A stretch of 6,493 bases of DNA from JBOGZD01 sp050697155 (GTDB lineage Bacteria > Actinomycetota > Thermoleophilia > Solirubrobacterales > 70-9): assembly GCA_050697155.1 (NCBI GenBank), contig JBOGZD010000138.1, positions 1 to 6,493 of the forward strand, given 5' to 3'. This document shows positions 1 to 5,875 of the stretch, piece after piece (position 1 is the first letter of the stretch; each line of letters begins with the position of its first letter). The translations under genes were made by a program, and so were the position numbers. A model generated the notes under the pieces. That model worked only from the letters and a program-made list of their open reading frames with translations, searched no databases and was not told the DNA's origin.

Positions 1-12
1 GCGCTGGCGACG

Positions 13-831
13 GTGCGCGCCGGCGCCGCCGCGGCCGCCCGCGACCGCTCGGTCCCGCCCCGGCTGTGGATCGAGAACGCGGGCGGGATGGCGTCCCTCG
101 GCCTGCAGGCACTGGGCCAGCTCGTCAGCCCGGGCCTCTCGTGGCGAACCGAGTTCATGCGCCAGTTCAGCTTCGCGCTCACGGTCACGCTCGGCCCGGC
201 GTCGATCGTCGCCTTCGTGATCGGCTTCTCCGCGGTCGGCATCCAGGGCGGCTCGCTGGCCTCGGCGTTCGGTGCGGTCGACCGGATCTCCGGCGTCGCG
301 CCGGTCGCGTTTTTGCGCGAGCTCGGCCCGCTGCTGACCACGGCGATCGTCGCCGGCACCCTCGGGTCGACGATCACCGCCGAGCTCGGGGCACGGAAGA
401 TCCGCGAGGAGCTGCTGGCTCTTGAGGTACTGGGGGTCAACCCGGTGCGCAACCTCGTCCTGCCCCGGGTCGTCGCCCTGGCGGTGATGATGCCGATCCT
501 CAACCTGATCACCTTCTGGGCCGGCGTCACGGGCGTGTTCGCGGCGGTCGTCTTCCTCTACGGCGCCACCCCGGCTGCGTTCTTCGAGAACCTGCTCCTG
601 CTCACCAACTGGATCGACCTCTGGTCGAGCGTGATCAAGGTGATCCTGTTCGGGGCGATCATCGGCGTGATCGCCTCGTTCAAGGGGATGGCGGTGGGCG
701 GCGGCACCGAGGGTGTCGGGCGAGCCGTCAACGAGTCGGTGGTCACCTGCCTGGTGGCGATCTTCATGGTCAGCGTCGTCTACTCGCTGCTCTTCCAGGC
801 GCTCTATCCCGAGGTCAACTTCGTCATATGA
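13..831 (+). CDS. yrbEA: MlaE/YrbEA-type ABC lipid transporter permease (first of pair; 5' end uncertain)
   Basis: Integral membrane permease of the MlaE (YrbE, formerly DUF140) family, which forms the inner-membrane core of Mce/Mla lipid ABC transporters. As read from GTG at 13 it has 272 residues, close to the usual 250-290. Hydrophobic segments lie near residues 53-77, 147-182, 206-222 and 241-262. The family signature is at residues 124-152 (ELGARKIREELLALEVLGV, then NPVRNLVLPR), which in this family faces the ATPase. The usual Asp of the EExDA motif is Leu135 here. The frame is open to base 1, so the true start may lie upstream. The internal ATG at 88 is disfavoured because it would remove the ENAGG segment, which I recall as common near the start of related permeases. 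No clear ribosome binding site precedes GTG 13. It ends in TGA 829-831 directly before permease B. The family call is secure; the exact start is not. Confidence 0.93.
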   Translation: MRAGAAAAARDRSVPPRLWIENAGGMASLGLQALGQLVSPGLSWRTEFMRQFSFALTVTLGPASIVAFVIGFSAVGIQGGSLASAFGAVDRISGVAPVAFLRELGPLLTTAIVAGTLGSTITAELGARKIREELLALEVLGVNPVRNLVLPRVVALAVMMPILNLITFWAGVTGVFAAVVFLYGATPAAFFENLLLLTNWIDLWSSVIKVILFGAIIGVIASFKGMAVGGGTEGVGRAVNESVVTCLVAIFMVSVVYSLLFQALYPEVNFVI

Positions 832-884
832 GGCGGAGTCCGACACGACGAAGCCGAATCCGGCCGTTGAGGCCGCTGGTTTGA
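828..884 (+). other. Possible 18-codon mini-ORF or remnant of the original start at the permease A/B junction
   Basis: An ATG at 828-830 overlaps the permease A stop as ATGA, exactly as at other junctions of this operon. Its frame encodes only 18 residues (MRRSPTRRSRIRPLRPLV) and stops at TGA 882-884. That stop overlaps the candidate TTG start (881-883) of permease B. It could be a real leader peptide that passes ribosomes on by stop/start coupling. Alternatively the ATG was the start of permease B and one base near 831 is missing, by mutation or sequence error. The arginine-rich product looks like out-of-frame translation, so I favour the second reading. Confidence 0.25.
861..884 (+). promoter_or_regulatory. 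Candidate ribosome binding site and small hairpin before the TTG start of permease B
   Basis: GAGG at 869-872 lies 8 bases before TTG 881, an acceptable Shine-Dalgarno spacing, and supports TTG as the start. The GAGG overlaps a short hairpin: CGGCC (861-865) pairs with GGCCG (871-875) around the loop GTTGA. If it forms, it would partly hide the site. A 5-bp stem is weak evidence in DNA of this GC content. Confidence 0.3.
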
Positions 885-1732
885 CCCCGGTCTCCCCGAC
901 AGAGCGGCGAAGCGAGCCGCGGACGGCGGCCGAGCGCGCCAAGGCGGCGATCGAGAAGCCCGACCGGATCCCGGTCGTCGACGGGGTCGGCGAGTACTCG
1001 AGCTTCCTGCTGCAGGGCGTGCTCGGAATGCGCAAGGTCGGCGGCTACACCGCCGAGGTGCTGCGCCAGACGGCGCTGATCGCCGTCGCCAGCGTGATGA
1101 TCATCGTCTTCATCGGCTTCCTCACCGGGGCGACCTGCGGGATCACCGGCGGCGCGCTCAGCCGCGCCGTCGGCGCCGGGATCGCGGGCCCGATCTTCAG
1201 CGCCTTCTGCACCATGCGCGAGGTCCTGCCGTTCATCTTCGGGTTCATCGTCGCGGCCAAGATCGGCGGCGGGATCGTCGCCCAGCTTGGCTCGATGCGG
1301 GTCGCCGAGGAGGTCGACGCGATGGACGTGATGGGCGTCCCCTCGGTCACCTACCTGATCTCGACCCGGATGCTCGCCGCGCTGATCATGCTGCCGATCG
1401 CCTACATGGTCGCGATGGCAGCCGCCCAGGGCGGCGCCTGGTTCGCCTCGCTGATCCGCGACGCCCAGGTCTCCCAAGGCACCTGGGAGTTCGCCTTCTA
1501 CACCGCGATCGACCCGATCGACCTCGTCTACTCGGGGATCAAGGGGATGGTGCTGTCGTTCACCGTGATCGCGATCGCCCTCTTCTTCGGCTACCGGGTG
1601 CGGGGCGGGCCGGTCGAGGTCGGCGAGGCCACCGCTCGCTCGATGGCGGTGAACCTGATGGCGGTGACGATCCTCAACATGGTGATGACCTTCATCTTCT
1701 GGGGGTTCAACCCGAACCTCCCGGTCGCATGA
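881..1732 (+). CDS. yrbEB: MlaE/YrbEB-type ABC lipid transporter permease (second of pair; start ambiguous)
   Basis: Second MlaE-family permease, expected to pair with the first in the membrane core of the transporter. From TTG 881 it has 283 residues, the usual size for YrbEB. After a polar N-terminus of about 38 residues come an amphipathic stretch (39-60), hydrophobic segments near 64-84, 114-134, 157-183, 222-237 and 256-276, and the signature QLGSMRVAEEVDAMDVMGV at 135-153, which keeps the canonical EExDAM motif. GYRVRGGPVEVGEATARSM (237-255) matches the conserved GGPVGVG-type loop of YrbEB proteins. The start is unclear: the overlapping ATG at 828 is out of frame. The frame is open upstream to a GTG at 713 inside permease A, which is unlikely, and GTG 1019 or ATG 1028 would cut the N-terminal helix. 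G/C-ending codons in this frame already begin about 830, hinting at a frameshifted true start at 828. It ends in ATGA shared with the first mce gene. Confidence 0.92.
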   Translation: MTPVSPTERRSEPRTAAERAKAAIEKPDRIPVVDGVGEYSSFLLQGVLGMRKVGGYTAEVLRQTALIAVASVMIIVFIGFLTGATCGITGGALSRAVGAGIAGPIFSAFCTMREVLPFIFGFIVAAKIGGGIVAQLGSMRVAEEVDAMDVMGVPSVTYLISTRMLAALIMLPIAYMVAMAAAQGGAWFASLIRDAQVSQGTWEFAFYTAIDPIDLVYSGIKGMVLSFTVIAIALFFGYRVRGGPVEVGEATARSMAVNLMAVTILNMVMTFIFWGFNPNLPVA

Positions 1733-3069
1733 GGCGACTCCTCGACGGCGATCGGCTCGCGGAGCTGGGCCCGGTGCTGACCCGGATCGCCGCCGGGGCG
1801 GGGGTGGTCGTGCTCGGGCTCGCCTTCGTCCTGGTCCTCGTCGGGTCGCGGGCCGCCTACGAGGTCGACGCCGTGTTCGAGGACGTCCGCGGCCTGATCC
1901 CCGGCGGCGACGTGAAGGCGGGCTCGGAGAAGGTGGGCACGGTCGAGGAGATCGAGCTCTCAGACAGCGGGCTGCCGGTGGTGACGATGTCGATCGACGA
2001 CGACTTCCGTCTCAACCAGGGCGCCTTCGCCGACATCCGGCTCGCCTCCAACGTCGGCGGGGTCAACCGCTTCGTCGACCTCGAGCAGGGCGAGGGCCCG
2101 CCGCTCTCCGACGGCGACACCCTCGGGCCGAGCCACACCGACCAGCCCGTCGACCTCGACCTCGCCGTCTCCGACCTCGACCCGAAGACGCGCGCCGAGG
2201 CCCGGGCGGTGCTGGCGGCGGTCGACGCCACACTCCGCGGCCGCGGCGGCGACCTCGACCGGGCGGTCCGCCACAGCGCCGAGGCGCTGGGCGAGACCGC
2301 GAACGTCCTCGCCCAGATCGCGGGCGACGGGCCCGCGCTGCGCACCGCGGTCGCCGAGGGCAGGCGGATCGTCGGGGCCCTGGCCTCGAGCCCGGACGAC
2401 CTCGGCGCGGCCGCCGAGCGGCTTGCCTCGGTGCTCGGGGTCACGGCGTCCCGCCAGCTCGAGCTGCGGCGCGCGGTCGGCGCCCTCGGGCCCGGGCTCG
2501 GCGAGGCGCGCACGGCGCTCGACCGGCTCGACGCCGCGATCCCGAACCTGACCGCGCTCGCGGCCGCAGCCCGCCCGGCTGCGGCCGAGATCGTGCCGAC
2601 GGTGCGCGAGATCCGGCCCGCGATCGACGCGCTTCGCCCGCTGCTCGACGAGGCGCGAGCGCTGATCGACGCCGCCCCGGGCCAGCTGCGCAAGCTGCGG
2701 CCGGTGCTGCGCGCGGCGGTCCCGGCGCTTCGCTACCTCGACCCGCTGCTCGACGGCTTCGGGCCGCTGCTCGACTACCTGCGCACCTGGGGCCCCGAGA
2801 CGGTCAACTTCTTCACCCTCACCGCCGACACCACCTCGAGCTACGACGCGAACGGGAACCTCGTCCGCGCGACCGCGCCGGGGATCCCGGTCGCCCGCCA
2901 CCCCAACCTGATCGGTCCCTCCGACCCGAGCCCCGGCTCGGTCCGGCGCCCCTTCCACCGCACCCCGGGCGCGCTGGAGGGCGAGCCGTGGGACGACTAC
3001 GCGGACAGCTTCATCGGTGGGGGGATGTCGGTCGAGAGCTTCCTCGAGTCCGAGGAGGGCTCGCCGTGA
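1729..3069 (+). CDS. MCE-domain protein, first in the series (MceA position)
   Basis: Protein of 446 residues with the standard Mce layout: a short cytoplasmic N-terminus, one membrane anchor (about 20-40), an MCE/MlaD domain (about 44-122, from YEVDAVFEDV to VDLEQG), then a long helical region and an extended tail. The motif LRGRGGDLDRAV (169-180) after the MCE domain recurs in the next two proteins. From 283 to 346 prolines fall almost exactly every seven residues. The tail (about 355-446) is Pro/Gly/Asp-rich and contains no cysteine. There is no lipobox; the N-terminus is an uncleaved-type anchor. By family knowledge it forms part of a hetero-oligomeric ring and tube that carries lipid away from the permease. 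The start ATG overlaps the preceding TGA (ATGA) without a good ribosome binding site, implying translational coupling. Orthology to a particular mycobacterial Mce protein cannot be fixed from sequence alone. Confidence 0.93.
   Translation: MRRLLDGDRLAELGPVLTRIAAGAGVVVLGLAFVLVLVGSRAAYEVDAVFEDVRGLIPGGDVKAGSEKVGTVEEIELSDSGLPVVTMSIDDDFRLNQGAFADIRLASNVGGVNRFVDLEQGEGPPLSDGDTLGPSHTDQPVDLDLAVSDLDPKTRAEARAVLAAVDATLRGRGGDLDRAVRHSAEALGETANVLAQIAGDGPALRTAVAEGRRIVGALASSPDDLGAAAERLASVLGVTASRQLELRRAVGALGPGLGEARTALDRLDAAIPNLTALAAAARPAAAEIVPTVREIRPAIDALRPLLDEARALIDAAPGQLRKLRPVLRAAVPALRYLDPLLDGFGPLLDYLRTWGPETVNFFTLTADTTSSYDANGNLVRATAPGIPVARHPNLIGPSDPSPGSVRRPFHRTPGALEGEPWDDYADSFIGGGMSVESFLESEEGSP
2575..2766 (+). 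repeat. Heptad-proline helical repeat (21-bp period) in the first MCE protein
   Basis: Prolines at residues 283, 290, 297, 304, 325, 332, 339 and 346 are all in one register of seven. Positions 311 and 318 are the only register sites in this span without proline; an extra proline sits at 317. Units look like P-L-L-D-x-x-x or P-x-L-R-x-x-x. At DNA level this is a degenerate 21-bp periodicity of CCG/CCC codons and not an exact tandem repeat. It probably shapes a helical tube segment. Confidence 0.7.
3053..3068 (+). promoter_or_regulatory. Strong ribosome binding site deciding the GTG start of the second mce gene
   Basis: AGGAGGG at 3053-3059 lies 6 bases before GTG 3066. It is the best Shine-Dalgarno match in the window and sits inside the last codons of the preceding gene. 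It selects GTG 3066 over the in-frame GTG at 2988, which would only add a stretch of out-of-frame translation of the upstream gene. Confidence 0.75.
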
Positions 3070-4586
3070 GCGACCTGACCGCCCGGCTCTCGGCGCTCGC
3101 CTCGGTCGGGCTGGCGATCGTCGCGGTGGTCGCTCTCTACGTGACCTCTAACCCGGGGGGCAAGGGGACGCCGGTGAAGGCCGAGTTCGAGGACGCCTAC
3201 CCGCTGCTCGAGGGCATGCACGTGCGCGAGTACGGCGCCGTCGCCGGCACCGTGAGCGAGATCGAGGTCACCGACGAGGGCACCGCGCTGATCACGATGC
3301 AGCTCCACGAGGGCACCGACCCGCCGCGCGCGGACGCGCTGGCGACGATCCGCCAGGAGGACATCACCGGCGACAGCTACATCTCGCTCTCGCCCGGCGA
3401 CGATCCCGAGCCGCTCGGCGAGCAGCCGATAACCACCGATCGCACCGGGTCGGCGCCGCGCTTCGACGACCTCCTCAACAGCTTCAACGAACCGGTCCGC
3501 CAGGGCCTCGAGCTGGTCCTGGTCCAGCTCGGGATGACGCTCGAGGGCCGCGGCGAGGACCTCAACGAGGCGGCGCTGCGGCTGCGCCCAGGGCTCGCCG
3601 CGGCCAACCGGGCGCTCGCCGAGGTCGACTCCCAGAACGCCGCGCTGAAGGCGCTGATCGCCGACGCAGAGCTCGTCACCGGCCAGGCTGCCGAGCGCTC
3701 GCGTGAGCTCGCCGGGCTCGTCGACGGCCTCGCGGGGACGCTGGCGACGACGGCCGCTCACGGCCCGGCGCTCGACGCCGCCCTCGACAACACGCCCGAG
3801 ACCCTGGGGCGGACCCTGCGGACGCTGAGACGGCTCACCGGCCTGACGGTCGCCGCGCGGCCGCTGGCGGCCTCGCTGGGCAGGATCGCCCCCGAGCTCG
3901 CCCTCGGCGCGCGACTGCTCGGCCCGTTCCTCGACGACGCCGAGGTGGTGCTCGGCGACGTCGAGCCGACCCTCGACCTGACCGCGAAGCTGCTCGCCGC
4001 CGGCGAGCCGACCCTGGAGGCGAACCCGAAGCGCGTCTTCACGGCGCCCTTCGACATCGCCAGCGGGGTCGGCGACCTGCTCGGCACCCTGATCGGCGAC
4101 CCCGACCTGATGCGGGGGCTGTTCGGAGCCGACACCTACGGCGGCACCGAGCCGGGCGACTTCTCCGACGACGTCGGCCTGGGGGCGATCGCGGTCGAGC
4201 TCGGGACCCAGAACGGCTATCCCGCCGACTACGACCCGGCGCGGCGCTTCGTGCGCGCCTCGGCGGTTCCGAGCTGCGAGGTGTTCGGGCTGGAGATCAG
4301 GCCCGGATGCCTGCTCGAGGCGCTTGCCGCCGGGCGCCGCGACACCCCCGACCCGCGCGGCGGCCGCTCGGGCAGGGACGGGCGGGGCGGCTCGCCCTCC
4401 GCTGCTGGTTCGGAGGGGGGCGGCGGTTCGGGCCCCGGCGGCCTCGGCGGTCAGGTCCAGGGGGCGCTCGACGACATCGTCGGCGGCCTCGGGCTCGGCG
4501 GGGGCGGCGGCGGGGGCAGCCCGGACCCCGAGCCCAGTCCCGCCGGCGGGCTCGACACGCTGCTCGACCTCCTGTTCGGCCCATGA
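3066..4586 (+). CDS. MCE-domain protein, second in the series, with glycine-rich C-terminal tail
   Basis: Protein of 506 residues from GTG 3066, which overlaps the upstream TGA (GTGA). A membrane anchor occupies about 8-26, followed by an MCE domain at about 36-112 (PVKAEFEDAYPLLEG through YISLSPGDD) and the shared motif LEGRGEDLNEAA at 159-170. The helical region runs to about 330 and is proline-spaced (266, 287, 301, 315 in one heptad register). A globular or extended stretch follows (about 330-425), including Cys404 and Cys415 separated by ten residues. The last 75 residues are unusual: a Gly/Ser/Arg/Pro-rich linker (about 431-495) with seven consecutive glycines (478-484), interrupted by an amphipathic piece (QVQGALDDIVGGL) and ending in a short hydrophobic segment LDTLLDLLFGP. 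No lipobox is present. Expected role: a subunit of the extracytoplasmic lipid-transfer tube. The tail's role is unknown; it may contact the cell envelope or partner subunits. Confidence 0.93.
   Translation: MSDLTARLSALASVGLAIVAVVALYVTSNPGGKGTPVKAEFEDAYPLLEGMHVREYGAVAGTVSEIEVTDEGTALITMQLHEGTDPPRADALATIRQEDITGDSYISLSPGDDPEPLGEQPITTDRTGSAPRFDDLLNSFNEPVRQGLELVLVQLGMTLEGRGEDLNEAALRLRPGLAAANRALAEVDSQNAALKALIADAELVTGQAAERSRELAGLVDGLAGTLATTAAHGPALDAALDNTPETLGRTLRTLRRLTGLTVAARPLAASLGRIAPELALGARLLGPFLDDAEVVLGDVEPTLDLTAKLLAAGEPTLEANPKRVFTAPFDIASGVGDLLGTLIGDPDLMRGLFGADTYGGTEPGDFSDDVGLGAIAVELGTQNGYPADYDPARRFVRASAVPSCEVFGLEIRPGCLLEALAAGRRDTPDPRGGRSGRDGRGGSPSAAGSEGGGGSGPGGLGGQVQGALDDIVGGLGLGGGGGGGSPDPEPSPAGGLDTLLDLLFGP
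3861..4010 (+). repeat. Heptad-register prolines in the second MCE protein
   Basis: Prolines at residues 266, 287, 301 and 315 are spaced 21, 14 and 14, all multiples of seven. Residue 276 lies three off the register. The pattern is sparser than in the first MCE protein but follows the same rule, consistent with a homologous helical segment. Confidence 0.5.
4356..4550 (+). other. Glycine-rich low-complexity coding segment
   Basis: Encodes residues about 431-495 of the second MCE protein, rich in Gly, Ser, Arg and Pro. The + strand carries several G-runs (for example GGGGGG at 4414-4419, GGGGG at 4500-4504 and at 4512-4516), so the mRNA here is G-rich. I see three close runs of three or more G near 4491-4516, one short of a simple four-run quadruplex motif. 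The segment is open in the mce frame throughout and is clearly part of the gene. Confidence 0.7.
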
Positions 4587-5875
4587 CCCCGACCCGAGGC
4601 TCGAGACCACCCGGAAGGCTCTCCCAGGCGGTCGCGCGGACGACCCGCCGGCTCGAGGGCCACACGCTCGCGCTCGGCCTCGTGGTCGCGGCGATCGGCG
4701 GCCTGCTCGCCTGGGTCGCCTGGTCGTCGGTGAACGGCGTCCCGCTTCAGGACCGCTACACGCTCAAGGCGATGATCCCCGAGGGGGCGCCGATCGTCGG
4801 CGAGAGCGACGCGGTGCGGATCTCGGGCCAGCTCGCGGGGTTGATCACCGACATCGAGCCCGAGGACGGGGCGACCGAGGTGACGATGGAGCTGCGCCCC
4901 CAGTTCGCGCCGGTCGGGCGCGACGCCGAGGCGGTGGTGCGGGTGAAGTCGATCGTCTACCTGACCTACGTGGAGATCAGGCCCGGGAACCTCGACGACC
5001 CGATGCCCGAGGGGGGCACGATCCCGGTCGAGCACGCGGGCTCGAAGGTCGACCTGCTCGAGGTCGTCGAGCTGTTCGACAAGCGGGCGCGCAGGACGCT
5101 CCAGAAGTCGATCTACAACGCCGGCGTCGGGCTCGCGGGGCGGGGCGGCCAGCTCAACGCGGCGCTCCACGACCTGCCGGAGATAACTCGCCACGGCACG
5201 CCCCAGCTCGAGGCGCTGACCAGGCGCCCGGGGGCGCTGGCCGAGCTGGTCCGGGGCGCCGGCGGGACGTTCCGCGGCCTCGGCGGCGAGCGCGGCGACG
5301 ACGTCGGGGCGCTGCTCGGCTCGGGCAGCGCGGTCGCCGGCACGGTCGCCAACCGCAGCGCCGAGCTCGGCGAGGCGCTCGAGCTGTTGCGCCCGTTCAA
5401 CGACGAGCTGCTCGCCACCGCGCCGCTGCTCGATCCATTCCTCGAGGACGCGACGGGGTTGAGCGCGACGCTGGCGCCGGTCCTCGACGAGGTCGAGCGG
5501 GCGCTGCCCGCCCTCAACACCGCCCTCGCGCTCGGCGACGAGCTGCGGATCGAGACCCACCGCCTGACCGGCGCGATCCGCCCGGTGCTCGCCGCCGCGG
5601 CGCCGATCCTCAGGGCGCTTCGGCCGACCGTCGCCTCGCTCGACCCGCTGCTCGACCCGCTGCGCCGCCTGCTCGACGTGGTGAACCCGTTCCAGGACGA
5701 CATCACCCGCTCCGCCAGGGGGCTGATCTCCGCCACCACCACCCGCTTCGAGCAGGGCCAGACCGCCCCCGGAAACCCGGCGCTGCGGTTCTCGCCCGTG
5801 TTCACCCCGCCCGCGGCGCACCGGTGCCGGGAGCCGTTCCCGGCGCCGGGCTCGACCCTGGAGCACCGATGCTAG
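4583..5875 (+). CDS. MCE-domain protein, third in the series
   Basis: Protein of 430 residues starting at an ATG that overlaps the previous stop (ATGA). It has a basic cytoplasmic N-terminus (1-28), an anchor at about 29-48, an MCE domain at about 57-134 (DRYTLKAMIPEGAPIVGE to YVEIRPGN), then LAGRGGQLNAAL at 184-195, the motif shared with the two upstream proteins. The helical part has prolines at 271, 285, 299, 334, 341, 348, 355 and 369, all in one register of seven. The end carries two cysteines, Cys415 and Cys430, the latter being the very last residue. No lipobox is present. The open frame extends upstream to 4307, but that part is the glycine-rich tail of the upstream gene read in another frame, so ATG 4583 is preferred. 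Expected role: a subunit of the extracytoplasmic Mce lipid tube. No obvious Shine-Dalgarno, so translation is probably coupled. Confidence 0.93.
   Translation: MTPTRGSRPPGRLSQAVARTTRRLEGHTLALGLVVAAIGGLLAWVAWSSVNGVPLQDRYTLKAMIPEGAPIVGESDAVRISGQLAGLITDIEPEDGATEVTMELRPQFAPVGRDAEAVVRVKSIVYLTYVEIRPGNLDDPMPEGGTIPVEHAGSKVDLLEVVELFDKRARRTLQKSIYNAGVGLAGRGGQLNAALHDLPEITRHGTPQLEALTRRPGALAELVRGAGGTFRGLGGERGDDVGALLGSGSAVAGTVANRSAELGEALELLRPFNDELLATAPLLDPFLEDATGLSATLAPVLDEVERALPALNTALALGDELRIETHRLTGAIRPVLAAAAPILRALRPTVASLDPLLDPLRRLLDVVNPFQDDITRSARGLISATTTRFEQGQTAPGNPALRFSPVFTPPAAHRCREPFPAPGSTLEHRC
5393..5689 (+). repeat. Heptad-register prolines in the third MCE protein
   Basis: Eight prolines (271, 285, 299, 334, 341, 348, 355, 369) share one register of seven, with gaps of 14, 14, 35, 7, 7, 7 and 14. 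Additional prolines at 281 and 309 sit three residues off that register and 359 sits four off, like the a/d spacing of coiled coils. An 18-base stretch here (5639-5656, encoding LDPLLD) is identical to 2737-2754 in the first mce gene, in the same frame, which fits shared ancestry. Confidence 0.6.
5821..5849 (+). other. Strong 11-bp hairpin just upstream of the fourth mce gene
   Basis: Arms 5821-5831 (CCGGTGCCGGG) and 5839-5849 (CCCGGCGCCGG) pair over 11 bp with a single G-U wobble, around a 7-base loop AGCCGTT. It lies within the last codons of the third mce gene and ends 19 bases before the next ATG. No U-rich tract follows, so it is not a standard intrinsic terminator. It could slow ribosomes or mark an RNA processing site, or be a by-product of high GC. 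Confidence 0.4.
5860..5871 (+). promoter_or_regulatory. Ribosome binding site of the fourth mce gene
   Basis: GGAG at 5860-5863 lies 5 bases before ATG 5869, within the end of the preceding gene. It supports this start, together with the overlap of ATG with the upstream TAG (5873-5875). Confidence 0.55.

Noticed and set aside
713..880. Upstream extension of permease B from GTG 713
   Set aside because: It would overlap permease A by over 110 bases and its first 38 residues (Ser/Arg/Trp-rich) are out-of-frame permease A sequence.
1960..2958. Minus-strand open frame of 332 codons opposite the first mce gene
   Set aside because: Composition is that of a codon-mirrored mce gene (VDLDLAV read backwards gives Glu/Val/Asp runs). 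No own start signal or family.
4491..4516. Possible G-quadruplex in the glycine-rich tail
   Set aside because: Only three runs of three or more G lie close together, and the G-richness follows from glycine codons.
4307..4582. Upstream extension of the third MCE protein from 4307
   Set aside because: The added residues are Arg/Gly/Pro-rich translation of the second gene's glycine-rich tail in another frame. ATG 4583 with the ATGA overlap gives the normal anchor position.
2997..4610. Long open frame on the minus strand (537 codons) opposite the second mce gene
   Set aside because: High-GC coding DNA leaves the opposite strand free of stops. The product is a low-complexity Arg/Glu/Gly/Val-rich chain without domains, while the + strand frame encodes a clear MCE protein.
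4539..5856. Two 12-bp palindromes, CCCGCCGGCGGG (4539-4550) and CCCGGCGCCGGG (5839-5850), each followed by CTCGAC near the end of an mce gene
   Set aside because: They lie in different reading frames and look like a repeated site. With this base composition, a handful of 16-of-18 matches is expected in a window this long, so I do not call it an operator.
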